64,000 nucleotides of DNA, from NCBI GenBank assembly GCA_937139605.1, contig CAKZQG010000006.1:62001-126000 (forward strand), given 5' to 3'. The stretch's first letter is position 1. Every line of letters starts with the position of its first letter. The stretch comes from an uncultured bacterium. GTDB lineage: Bacteria > DRYD01. A program made the translations under genes and the position numbers. Of the stretch, positions 19,113-27,869 are shown in pieces. Under the pieces are notes generated by a model. The model had not been told where the DNA came from. It ran no database searches and worked only from the letters and a program-made list of their open reading frames with translations.

Positions 19113-20759
19113 TTACAAATATTTATATTTAGCAGAAATATCTATTTCAAAATATCTATTCCAAGGTAAATCAATATATTCTAATTCAATATCATTAATA
19201 TTAAAATACTTAAAAATATCAATAAAAGCTTGTTTAATTTTAGGGGTATCCCAGTTATATTTTTTAGCAAAATACCTAATTATGCTTTGATAAATTCCTT
19301 CTAAAAATCTATTTAAAACAAACTCTTTTAACTTTCTTGTTTCTTTTATTTTTAAAATAGAAAATAATATAAAAAACGCTAATGCACTACCTAAACTATT
19401 AGCTAAAGTATTCCAACTAAAATATAAATTCAATTTTTTAAAAATCTCATAATTATATAAATAAAAAAATATTAAATTCAAAGAAGGCCCATTAGAATAT
19501 TCAATATCACATAAATACTTAACATTATATAAAACATTATTATTATTTAAATCACAAAAACTATTAAAATAACTTCTATAAATTTTAAAAAAATCAATAA
19601 CATTATCAGGATTTACATTTAAATTGGAAATAAAATTTAAAATCTGAGAAATAGATTCTTCTTGATACCTTTTCAAATCACTAAATAAATTAACAAACAA
19701 AGATTTATTTAAATCTACATATTTTCCATATTTACTTAAATCATTTAAATTTTTAATATTAGGTATAAATTTTAAGTTAATATTTTTTTTAAAGTAGTTA
19801 TAATAAATTTTAAGGATCTCTTTTAGTGATTTTCCTTCATATCTACCAATTTTATTATTTATATTATTATTAAATAAAATATTGATTTTTTGGTTTTTAG
19901 GATTAAATATACTAATAAAAGCTTTAGCTAAAATAATTAAATGGATTTCATCAAGGCCAATAAAAAAATATACCAATTTAGAAATAGTTTTTAATTTTTT
20001 ATTCAGGTAATTTTTAAAAAAATCCAGTTCCAAGAAATTAATTGCTTTCTTTTGAGAATCATCTAATGAAACTATCAACTCAAAATTAGATAAATTATAT
20101 TTTTTTTTCAAAAAATAAAGCCTATCTAATAAAAATTTTATTAAATTAAATTTATTCTTCCTTGTTATCAAAAAAGATCTCAATATACTATAATATTTTC
20201 TAACTTCATTTAAATTACAATTTTTTTTAATTACATCCTTTAAAATCGGAATAATTTTATTAAATTTTTTATAATTATATTTTTTAAAAATATTTCTAAT
20301 TTTTTTTGAAAACTCAAAACTAATTTTAATAATTTTATTAATATCTATTTTTTTTAGTATTTCGCTATACTTATTACTATATCTTTTAGAATTTAAAATA
20401 ATTCTTGGAATAGAGATATAAAGATAAAAAAAACTATTTTTTTTAGTTCTAATAAAATTAATTAAATAATTCAATTTAGTTTGATATTTCTTATAAGAAT
20501 CAATAAATCTACTATTAATAAGATTACCAAATAAAAAAGCATCTAAGGATAAAATATAAAAATCATTATTAAAATTTTTATTAGAATTAAGATATTTATT
20601 AGAGATTAATTTATAAAAATCAAAATCCCAAAATAAATTCAGATTTTTTATATTTTTTTGTTCATAAATTATTTCAAAGAAATCCAAAAGATATTTATAA
20701 CTACAAGGCCTATTATCTAAAGGCAAGAAAAAAATATTAAAAACATTATCATTAAGCAT
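19113..20759 (-). CDS. DUF4127 family protein
   Basis: A 548-residue member of DUF4127, a family of unknown function. The family opening FLPLDNRPCSYKYLLDFF is present at about residues 11-28, along with SLDAFLFGNLINSRF, LYISIPRI, SLDDSQKKA, FIGLDEIHLIILAKAF and a C-terminal SWNTLANSLGSALAFF. The Asp/Asn/Cys-rich conserved spots hint at an enzyme, but I know of no established reaction. The protein is very rich in Asn, Lys and Ile. It lies 20 bp downstream of the S9 peptidase and is probably co-transcribed with it. Confidence 0.8.
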   Translation of the reverse strand: MLNDNVFNIFFLPLDNRPCSYKYLLDFFEIIYEQKNIKNLNLFWDFDFYKLISNKYLNSNKNFNNDFYILSLDAFLFGNLINSRFIDSYKKYQTKLNYLINFIRTKKNSFFYLYISIPRIILNSKRYSNKYSEILKKIDINKIIKISFEFSKKIRNIFKKYNYKKFNKIIPILKDVIKKNCNLNEVRKYYSILRSFLITRKNKFNLIKFLLDRLYFLKKKYNLSNFELIVSLDDSQKKAINFLELDFFKNYLNKKLKTISKLVYFFIGLDEIHLIILAKAFISIFNPKNQKINILFNNNINNKIGRYEGKSLKEILKIYYNYFKKNINLKFIPNIKNLNDLSKYGKYVDLNKSLFVNLFSDLKRYQEESISQILNFISNLNVNPDNVIDFFKIYRSYFNSFCDLNNNNVLYNVKYLCDIEYSNGPSLNLIFFYLYNYEIFKKLNLYFSWNTLANSLGSALAFFILFSILKIKETRKLKEFVLNRFLEGIYQSIIRYFAKKYNWDTPKIKQAFIDIFKYFNINDIELEYIDLPWNRYFEIDISAKYKYL

Positions 20760-20779
20760 ATTAAAGAATTATTATTTAT

Positions 20780-22978
20780 TTAATCATTAAAAATTTCATT
20801 TAGAAATTGTAATATATAAGATATTCTAAGTGATTTATAATAAATATTAGAAGTTCTAGACATATCGTGATTAGTATCAATAGGAAACCTTATAAATCTT
20901 ACTATTTTATTATTTTTATTATTGATTTTTAATAAAGTGTATAATTCTTCTGCTTGAGAAATAGGACATCTAAAATCCCCTTCACTATGAATAATTAAAA
21001 CATTAGTATCAATATTTTCATAATATTTAATAGGGGAAATATCAAGTAATTCGAAAATATTATTTTTTTTAAAGTAAGGTAGCCAGAATAATGGGAAATC
21101 AGTAGTAGAAATAAAACTAAGTAAATTATAAACCCCTCTTTCACATACAGCTCCTTTAAAAATATTAAATTTAGAAATCAAAGCGGCACTCATATATCCC
21201 CTATAACTACCACCAGCAACAACTAAATCCTTAATATTGAACTTTAACTTTATAGAATCAATGATATTTTTAATATGATTTAAATCTTCATTCATCCATT
21301 TCCCTATAATACAATTAGCAAAATCTAAAGTATAACTAACACTCCCCTTAGGATTACTAAAAAATACTCTATAGCCATTATTAGCTAAAATAATAAATTC
21401 TAACATAATGGTATTGCCATAGGCTGCATGCGGTCCCCCATGGATATAAAAGATATCTCCTTTTATAAGATCATCTTTATAAATTGTCCAAGCATCAGCA
21501 CCATCCTTTTCATATTCCAAAACCTTAATAGCCGAAATCCCTATTCCTTCTATTTCTTTTGATAATTCCTCATTGAAATTAGTTAATTTATTAACATTTT
21601 TTAAAGTTAAATCTATTTCAAAAATTTCAGGTAAATAATTAATACTTTTATCTTTATTAAACAAATTTACACCAACCAAGTAAATTTTATTTTCTTTTAC
21701 ACAATAATCTAAAATATCACCTTTAAAATAATTACCAAAAGAAACAATAGATTTATTATTAATATCAATCAAATTAATAAATACATTAGCATTTCTAGTT
21801 TGAGTAAAAGCTATAGCATTTTTAGATACCCATTTATAAGTTTTAAAACCCAAAATAGGAATATCTCTTAATAAATGATTCCCTATGAAAATATCATCAT
21901 TAACAAGTTTTTCTATTTTTTTTAGTTTATAACAAGAATCTTTAAAATCAAGATCAATTAAATATATTGAGTAATATTTTTGTTCAAAAATTTCTTGAGT
22001 AATTAACTTATTAGTATTCTCTTTAAAAAACTCTAAAAATGTATAAGAATCATTAACAGATTGCTTAAATTTTTGAAAATTATCTTTATTTTTAATTTCA
22101 TACCCAATAAAAGAAAACCTATTTTTATTGTTATCATACTTTCTTAAATCTAATTTAAAACCATCAAAAGTTTCAATTTTATTTAATTTATCTTGATTAT
22201 AATCATAAAAATATAATTCATTAAAGATATCAATAGGTAATTTGTTATAGTTTAAATTAGCAATAAATAAAATATCTTCTGTTTGGTTTGATTCATTATA
22301 AATAACTTCAAAACTGTTTATAATACAATTAAATTCCTTTTTGAAAATTTTATTATCATTAAAATCTTTAATAAATAAAATATCATAAGAATCTAAATAA
22401 AAAGATGGATCATATCTATAAAAAATATCTTCTATTACTCTAACTTGATTTAAATTATTATCTTGGAATTTAAAATTAGATTTAATCAAACTCTTCCTTA
22501 AAATTAAAAATATTTTATTATTAATAAACCTATAGTCAATTAAATTGATATTAAATTCATTTAATTCTTCTTTATCAAAATATTCTTTTATGTCTTTATC
22601 ATTTATTAGTAATATAGGTTCAAAGGGGTATTCTAAATCAAAATAAAATATCCCCCAATTTAAGTCTTTTTCTTTTAAATATTTTAAATCTTTTATAAAG
22701 AATAATTTATTACCTATAGTTTTAAGGTTCTTAGCAACTGAATTAAATGTAATCTGCTTAAGATTTTTATCAACATATAAATATATTTCCTTAAAATATT
22801 GAATATTATTTTCGTTTTGTAAAATATATTTATCAACGGTAAAGAATAAGTAATCCTTCCCTTGAAATTCAATAATATTAAGTTCAGAAATATTATGTAA
22901 TTTTTGATAAAAATTTAATAAATCTTTAAAATAATTAAAGGTATTATTAATTTTGTTAGATTTTAAAATATCTTGCAT
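20780..22978 (-). CDS. S9 family (acylaminoacyl-type) peptidase with altered GxSxG
   Basis: A 732-residue serine peptidase homologue: an N-terminal beta-propeller (about 1-480) gating a C-terminal alpha/beta-hydrolase. The catalytic triad is visible: Ser591 in GGSYRGYM, Asp668 in HSEGDFRCPISQAEEL and His704 in TNHDMSR. The oxyanion region FYIHGGPHAAYG is present. The residue two after the serine is Arg (AGG) where the family has Gly (GGSYGGYM); one base change would explain it. Gly is normally needed for the tight nucleophile elbow, so activity is uncertain. No signal peptide. AAGGGAG precedes the ATG. DUF4127 follows. Confidence 0.88.
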   Translation of the reverse strand: MQDILKSNKINNTFNYFKDLLNFYQKLHNISELNIIEFQGKDYLFFTVDKYILQNENNIQYFKEIYLYVDKNLKQITFNSVAKNLKTIGNKLFFIKDLKYLKEKDLNWGIFYFDLEYPFEPILLINDKDIKEYFDKEELNEFNINLIDYRFINNKIFLILRKSLIKSNFKFQDNNLNQVRVIEDIFYRYDPSFYLDSYDILFIKDFNDNKIFKKEFNCIINSFEVIYNESNQTEDILFIANLNYNKLPIDIFNELYFYDYNQDKLNKIETFDGFKLDLRKYDNNKNRFSFIGYEIKNKDNFQKFKQSVNDSYTFLEFFKENTNKLITQEIFEQKYYSIYLIDLDFKDSCYKLKKIEKLVNDDIFIGNHLLRDIPILGFKTYKWVSKNAIAFTQTRNANVFINLIDINNKSIVSFGNYFKGDILDYCVKENKIYLVGVNLFNKDKSINYLPEIFEIDLTLKNVNKLTNFNEELSKEIEGIGISAIKVLEYEKDGADAWTIYKDDLIKGDIFYIHGGPHAAYGNTIMLEFIILANNGYRVFFSNPKGSVSYTLDFANCIIGKWMNEDLNHIKNIIDSIKLKFNIKDLVVAGGSYRGYMSAALISKFNIFKGAVCERGVYNLLSFISTTDFPLFWLPYFKKNNIFELLDISPIKYYENIDTNVLIIHSEGDFRCPISQAEELYTLLKINNKNNKIVRFIRFPIDTNHDMSRTSNIYYKSLRISYILQFLNEIFND

Positions 22979-23009
22979 AAAAATTGCACTCCCTTATTAA
23001 AAACAATTT

Positions 23010-23015
23010 ATTATA
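23010..23015 (-). promoter_or_regulatory. Candidate -10 element for the S9 peptidase
   Basis: TATAAT on the minus strand, 31 nt before the peptidase ATG. A weak TTTATA lies about 17 bp further upstream as a possible -35. In DNA this AT-rich such matches occur by chance, so the support is the position only. Confidence 0.3.
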
Positions 23016-23095
23016 GTATTTATTTATAATATTTATAAATTTATTTCATTATACCTTTTTAATTAGTATTTAATTAACAAGGATATAAAAGTTTG

Positions 23096-23170
23096 ATGTT
23101 GAAAAATAAAGTAATAAAACCTAAAGAGTATAAAAAAATTAATAAACTAAAAAAATATAAAAAACAATAA
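23096..23170 (+). CDS. Possible 24-residue lysine-rich peptide upstream of the stress protein
   Basis: ATG at 23096 opens a 24-codon frame ending TAA at 23168-23170, immediately before the GGGAGG of the next gene. It encodes MLKNKVIKPKEYKKIN followed by a Lys-rich end; 11 of 24 residues are Lys. AAGGA lies about 12 nt upstream. It could be a leader peptide coupled to the stress protein, or chance, since AAA is the commonest codon in this DNA. Confidence 0.3.
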   Translation: MLKNKVIKPKEYKKINKLKKYKKQ

Positions 23171-23184
23171 GGGAGGAAATTATA

Positions 23185-23595
23185 ATGAAAAAAATACTAA
23201 TAGCATTTGACGCTTCAGAACATTCATATAAAACAGTAGAATTTACAAAAAATTTAATAAATAATTTAAAGGAAAAACCAGAAAGTATAGAACTAATTAG
23301 TGTTATACAGGTAATAGACTTACCAGAAATCCCTGAAAACCAATCGCTAATATCATATTACAAAAAATACTATAAAGAAAAACATGAAGAAATTATAAAA
23401 GAAAATCCCGAATTTAAATCCGTAATTTTGATAGGTAATGTAGCAAATGAAATAATAAATTATGCTAAAGAACATAATATAGATCTAATAATAGTAGGGA
23501 AAACAGGAAAATCTAAATTAGAACAATTCCTACTAGGTAGTGTTTCTAAAAAAATAGTAGATCATGCCCCTTGTAATGTTCTAATAGTTAATTAA
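23185..23595 (+). CDS. Universal stress protein (UspA family)
   Basis: A 136-residue single Usp domain: KKILIAFDASEHSYKTVEF at the start, ELISVIQV, and the nucleotide-binding loop IIVGKTGKSKLEQFLLGSVSKKIVDHAPCNVLIV... near the end, in which the G-2x-G-9x-G-S/T pattern of ATP-binding Usp proteins is present (GKTG...LLGSVS). It probably binds ATP as a dimer and acts in stress survival. GGGAGG 9-10 nt before the ATG fixes the start. It opens a plus-strand run, but a 187 bp gap separates it from the next gene. Confidence 0.9.
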   Translation: MKKILIAFDASEHSYKTVEFTKNLINNLKEKPESIELISVIQVIDLPEIPENQSLISYYKKYYKEKHEEIIKENPEFKSVILIGNVANEIINYAKEHNIDLIIVGKTGKSKLEQFLLGSVSKKIVDHAPCNVLIVN

Positions 23596-23782
23596 TATAT
23601 TTTATATTAACAAAGTAGCAATATATTTAGAGATATTAGTTTTCTCACTTAACAAGCATTAATAGCAAAGTACAAATAATCCATAAAATTTTGCTAAAAC
23701 TGAGTTAAGTTTATTATATTCCAAATTCCAAGAATAAAGCCAACACCTATATAATAAGTAAACAATTTATTTAAAATAAAAT

Positions 23783-24664
23783 ATGATTTCAGTTCAAATA
23801 AGCACTTTCAATAGATGTAATATCTTAAAAGAAGTTTTACTATCTTTAAATAATCAAACAATTGATAAAGATTTATATGAAGTAATAGTAATAAACGATG
23901 GAAGTAATGATGATACTTATGAAATTGTAAATAATTTAATAAATAAAGTTAATTATAATTTAATATTAATAAATCAAGAACATAAAGGGTTACCTTTTGC
24001 AAGAAATAACGGAGTACTAAATACCAAAAGAAAATATATCTTATTTATAGATGATGATGTACTAGCAGATAAAAATTTAATAGCAAATCATTTAAAAACT
24101 TATGAAAAATATGGAGATAATATAGTAGTAAGAGGTTGGGTTAATCACATAAAAGAATTAAAAATCCCAGATAAACCAGTATTTACATTATCAGATATCT
24201 CCACATCATTCTTTTGGACAAGTAATGTTTCAGTAAAAAGAGAGCATTTAATAAAAGCGGGGTTATTTTGTGAAAAATTTTATAAATATGGCTGGGAAGA
24301 CATAGAAATGGGATATAAACTCAGAAAATTAGGTCTTAAGCTTATCATTAACAACAAAGCCATAGGATATCACTACAAACCTAATAACATCAATATATCT
24401 AATATAGATAATATCCTTAAAATAGAAGAGTACAAAGCTATCAGTGCTAAAATTTACTACAGTATGTATAAATCCCTAAGAGTTAAGTTAGCAGTGGGAT
24501 TACACGCTAAAAATTTTTATAAATTCCTATATGATATTGGTTTATACAATTATTTATATAATTTTTTAACAAAAACAGATGATAATCAAAGCTTTTTAAA
24601 AAACTTTTTAAGTAAAATAAGCTTAAGTTTGCTTAAAAAAATGCATTATTATAAAATCCTATAA
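23783..24664 (+). CDS. Family 2 glycosyltransferase
   Basis: A 293-residue glycosyltransferase: ISVQISTFNRCNILKEVL at the N-terminus, VINDGSNDDTYEIV, GLPFARNNGV, the metal site FIDDDVLADKN (DDD at about 94-96) and the C-terminal GWEDIEMGYKLRKLG, which carries the catalytic ED pair. No membrane helix is evident. It is likely to act on an envelope polysaccharide or lipid acceptor. It is preceded by 187 bp without a gene and lies 42 bp before the topoisomerase subunit gene. No Shine-Dalgarno is visible. Confidence 0.85.
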   Translation: MISVQISTFNRCNILKEVLLSLNNQTIDKDLYEVIVINDGSNDDTYEIVNNLINKVNYNLILINQEHKGLPFARNNGVLNTKRKYILFIDDDVLADKNLIANHLKTYEKYGDNIVVRGWVNHIKELKIPDKPVFTLSDISTSFFWTSNVSVKREHLIKAGLFCEKFYKYGWEDIEMGYKLRKLGLKLIINNKAIGYHYKPNNINISNIDNILKIEEYKAISAKIYYSMYKSLRVKLAVGLHAKNFYKFLYDIGLYNYLYNFLTKTDDNQSFLKNFLSKISLSLLKKMHYYKIL

Positions 24665-24706
24665 TAAATTAATAAAAAAAATATAAGGAAGGAAGTGTAA
24701 AGTATT

Positions 24707-27103
24707 ATGAAAATAATAGAAACTGATATAGTAAATGAGATAAAAAATAGCTATATAGAGTATTCATTAAGTGTGTTATTAAGTAGAGCTTTACCTGATG
24801 TAAAAGATGGGCTAAAACCTGTACAACGTAGAATATTATATGCAATGTATGATATGAATCTATTACCTAATAAGCAATATAAAAAGTGCGCATCAATAGT
24901 AGGAGAAGTACTAGGGAAATATCATCCACATGGAGATAGCTCAGTTTATGATGCTTTAGTAAGATTAGCCCAAGATTTTTCTTTAAATTATCCTTTAGTT
25001 TTAGGGCAAGGGAACTTTGGGTCAATAGATGGAGATCCCCCAGCAGCTTACCGATACACAGAAGCCAAGCTATCAGAAATAGGAACCCTTATGCTAAAAG
25101 ATATAGAAGAAAATACAGTAGATTTTAAACCAAATTTTGATAATAGTTATCAAGAGCCAATTATTTTACCAGCTCTTTTTCCCAATTTATTAGTAAATGG
25201 ATCAATGGGGATAGCAGTGGGAATGGCAACAAATATACCCCCCCATAACCTTAAAGAAATCGTAAATGCTTTAATATATTTAATAGATAATCCTAAAGCT
25301 AGTATAAAAGAGATACTAGAATTTATAAAAGGCCCTGATTTCCCCACTGGCGGAGTAGTTTATACATCTAAACTAATCAAATCTATATACTCTACAGGTA
25401 AGGGAATTATAAAAATAGAAGGAAAATATAAAATAGAAACAATAAATAAAAAACAATATTTAATTATATATGAAATCCCATATTCTGTTAATAAATCAAA
25501 GTTAGTAAAGGAAATAGCAGAAGCAATAAAAGATAAAAAATTACCATATATTACAGATATAATAGATCAAAGTTCTCATAATGAAATAAGAATCCTTGTA
25601 GAAATTAGAAATGATGTAAAAAATGAAGAAGAAATAATAAATTATCTAAGAAACTTTACATCATTTAGGATATCATTCAGTTTAATGTTTATCGCAGTAA
25701 ACGGCAACATCCCTAAACAATACAATATCCTAGAATTACTAATAGAATACTTAAATCATAGGATTAATGTAATAAAAAGGAAATTGAAAAATTTCTTGGA
25801 GAAATCATCTTATAGAGCTTTCATCTTAAAAGCTCTAATAAAGGCAACTAATAAAATAGATGAAGTAATAGAAATCATAAAAAAAAGCGAAAATTATATA
25901 AATGCTAAAGAAAATTTAATGAAATTTTTATCAATAACTCACGAACAAGCACAATATATACTACAACTACAACTCCAAAGACTAACTAAATTAGAAATAA
26001 ATGAACTACATAAAGAATATAATCAATTATTAAATAAAATTAAAGAATACTCTAATATCTTAGAAAATGAAAACAAAATAAAACAATTAATAAAAGAAGA
26101 ATTAATAGAATTATCAAATAAATATGGAAAAGAAAGAAAAACACTAATAGCTGACAAAGATATATTTAAATCAATAGATATAGAAAAAGAAATCCCAGAA
26201 GAAGACTTTATAATAATATCAACTAATGATAAATATCTATATTCTATAAAGTTTTCAAGATTTGAAAAAGTATTAACCTCATTTTTTAACACTTCTATTA
26301 AAATAAGTAGCATTAATATACATTCTAATAAAGAAACAGTTTTAGGTTTTCTTAATAATGGAAAACTATCTAAAATAGATATAAACAAAATTGATGAAAA
26401 AGGGTTATTTATATCTAAATTATTCAAGCAAAACGAACCTAATCTAAATATTACTAAAACATATTCTTTTTCTTCTTCAATTAAAAATTATTATATTTTA
26501 GTGCTAACTAAGTTAGGAATAACTAAATTAATAGATGGTTCAGAATTAACAGAATTCAATAGGATACAAACCTATATTAAATTAGATCAAGAAACTAAAG
26601 ATGAGGTAGTATTTATAGATCTAATAAAAAAGCAAGAATTAGAAAATAAATATGTAATTATATTAACAAACTATGGATACTTAGCTAAAGTAAAATTAAC
26701 AGAAATCCCCATATATTCTAAATCGGCAAAGGGAGTATTACTAGCTCAACTAAAATCAGATGACTTTATTAGTTACTATAATACCATCGATATTTCATTA
26801 GTTGATAAAAACTATCTTATTATTTTAGATATAAACAATAATTTATTAGAATTAGACCTAAATTCCTTAGATATTTTCAAAAGAGGAAAATCCATAACTA
26901 AAAAAGAAAAAATAATTGACAAAGAACTAAAATCAATTGGAATTATTAATTCCAAATTAGCTTTAATTTTTTATATAGATAATAAAATAGATTTTATATA
27001 TGATTACAAAGATTTAGCAAAACTAAAAGAAGTTGTACAGATAAATAAAAATACAGTCTTTATTAATATTAATAAAGCTATTTTAAAAAAAGTATATCAA
27101 TAA
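24707..27103 (+). CDS. DNA gyrase/topoisomerase IV subunit A
   Basis: A 798-residue type II topoisomerase A subunit that cleaves and rejoins DNA with its partner ATPase (GyrB/ParE, not in this window). The N-terminal half has EYSLSVLLSRALPDVKDGLKPVQRR-type sequence, KYHPHGDSSVYDAL and the catalytic Tyr117 in AAYRYTEAKL, then NIPPHNLKE. The C-terminal beta-pinwheel blades are recognisable (LTNYGYLAKVKLTEIPIYSKSAKGVLLAQL). The GyrA-box consensus QRRGGKG is not seen; the nearest match is YSKSAKGV, so supercoiling ability is uncertain and a ParC-like role is possible. AAGGAAGG precedes the ATG. Confidence 0.9.
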   Translation: MKIIETDIVNEIKNSYIEYSLSVLLSRALPDVKDGLKPVQRRILYAMYDMNLLPNKQYKKCASIVGEVLGKYHPHGDSSVYDALVRLAQDFSLNYPLVLGQGNFGSIDGDPPAAYRYTEAKLSEIGTLMLKDIEENTVDFKPNFDNSYQEPIILPALFPNLLVNGSMGIAVGMATNIPPHNLKEIVNALIYLIDNPKASIKEILEFIKGPDFPTGGVVYTSKLIKSIYSTGKGIIKIEGKYKIETINKKQYLIIYEIPYSVNKSKLVKEIAEAIKDKKLPYITDIIDQSSHNEIRILVEIRNDVKNEEEIINYLRNFTSFRISFSLMFIAVNGNIPKQYNILELLIEYLNHRINVIKRKLKNFLEKSSYRAFILKALIKATNKIDEVIEIIKKSENYINAKENLMKFLSITHEQAQYILQLQLQRLTKLEINELHKEYNQLLNKIKEYSNILENENKIKQLIKEELIELSNKYGKERKTLIADKDIFKSIDIEKEIPEEDFIIISTNDKYLYSIKFSRFEKVLTSFFNTSIKISSINIHSNKETVLGFLNNGKLSKIDINKIDEKGLFISKLFKQNEPNLNITKTYSFSSSIKNYYILVLTKLGITKLIDGSELTEFNRIQTYIKLDQETKDEVVFIDLIKKQELENKYVIILTNYGYLAKVKLTEIPIYSKSAKGVLLAQLKSDDFISYYNTIDISLVDKNYLIILDINNNLLELDLNSLDIFKRGKSITKKEKIIDKELKSIGIINSKLALIFYIDNKIDFIYDYKDLAKLKEVVQINKNTVFININKAILKKVYQ

Positions 27104-27148
27104 GTATAAAAATATAGAAAGAAAATAAATAAAAATAGGGGGGATAGG

Positions 27149-27820
27149 ATGTTAGTTTTAATTTTATTTGGACCACCAGGCTCTGGGAAAGGCACTCAAG
27201 CAAATACCATATTACAAAACTATCCAAACTCAATATACATCTCAACAGGAGATATATTAAGAGAAAATATTAAAAAAAATACAGAATTAGGAAAATTAGC
27301 TGAAAATTATATCTCAAAGGGATTACTAGTACCAGATGAAGTAATTAATTCAATGATCCAAAATAAATTTCAAGAAATTAATAATTCTAATCATTCTAAA
27401 AACAATAAATTATTAATATTAGATGGGTATCCACGTTCTATTAATCAATTAAAATTTTTACTAAATTTAGTACCTATAAATTGTATAAAATCCGTTTATT
27501 TAAAACTAAACTTAGAAGAAGTTATAAAAAGGATAGTTTATAGGAGAATCTGCTTAAAATGTAATAGGATTTATCACTTAATTTATAATAAGCCAAAAAA
27601 TAATGAAACTTGTGATATTTGTAATGAAAAATTACACCAAAGAAGTGATGATAAAGAAGAAATTGTAATCAATAGATACAATGTATATATGAATTCCACA
27701 CTCCCTATTTTACAAGAATTTAAAGAAAATAATATTAGTTTTTTAGAAATAGATGGAAACCAAGAAGTAGAAAAAATCTCACAAACCATCCTAAACTACC
27801 TTAAATCAACTACTTTTTAA
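27149..27820 (+). CDS. adk: Adenylate kinase (zinc-LID type)
   Basis: Adenylate kinase equilibrates AMP, ADP and ATP. The 223-residue protein has the P-loop LFGPPGSGKGTQA (6-18), YISTGDILRENI, LDGYPRSINQLKFL (AMP site), the LID domain with four cysteines (CLKCNRIY... and CDICNEKL) that bind zinc, and LHQRSDDKEEIVINRY. The Cys4 LID is typical of Gram-positive and thermophilic enzymes and stabilises the fold. GGGGGGA 6 nt before the ATG fixes the start. It is convergent with the MCE gene across a 49 bp gap. Confidence 0.95.
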   Translation: MLVLILFGPPGSGKGTQANTILQNYPNSIYISTGDILRENIKKNTELGKLAENYISKGLLVPDEVINSMIQNKFQEINNSNHSKNNKLLILDGYPRSINQLKFLLNLVPINCIKSVYLKLNLEEVIKRIVYRRICLKCNRIYHLIYNKPKNNETCDICNEKLHQRSDDKEEIVINRYNVYMNSTLPILQEFKENNISFLEIDGNQEVEKISQTILNYLKSTTF

Positions 27821-27869
27821 TAAAATCAACAAATTTTTATAAAGTATATTTCATTATATAAGATTCTTT

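Noticed and set aside
26023-26427. 134-codon minus-strand frame inside the topoisomerase gene
   Set aside because: Antisense to clear GyrA/ParC sequence; low-complexity Ile/Ser/Leu product, as expected for the reverse of a Lys/Asn/Glu-rich coding strand.
27821-27869. Bidirectional terminator between adk and the MCE gene
   Set aside because: The 49 bp gap has no inverted repeat of useful length.
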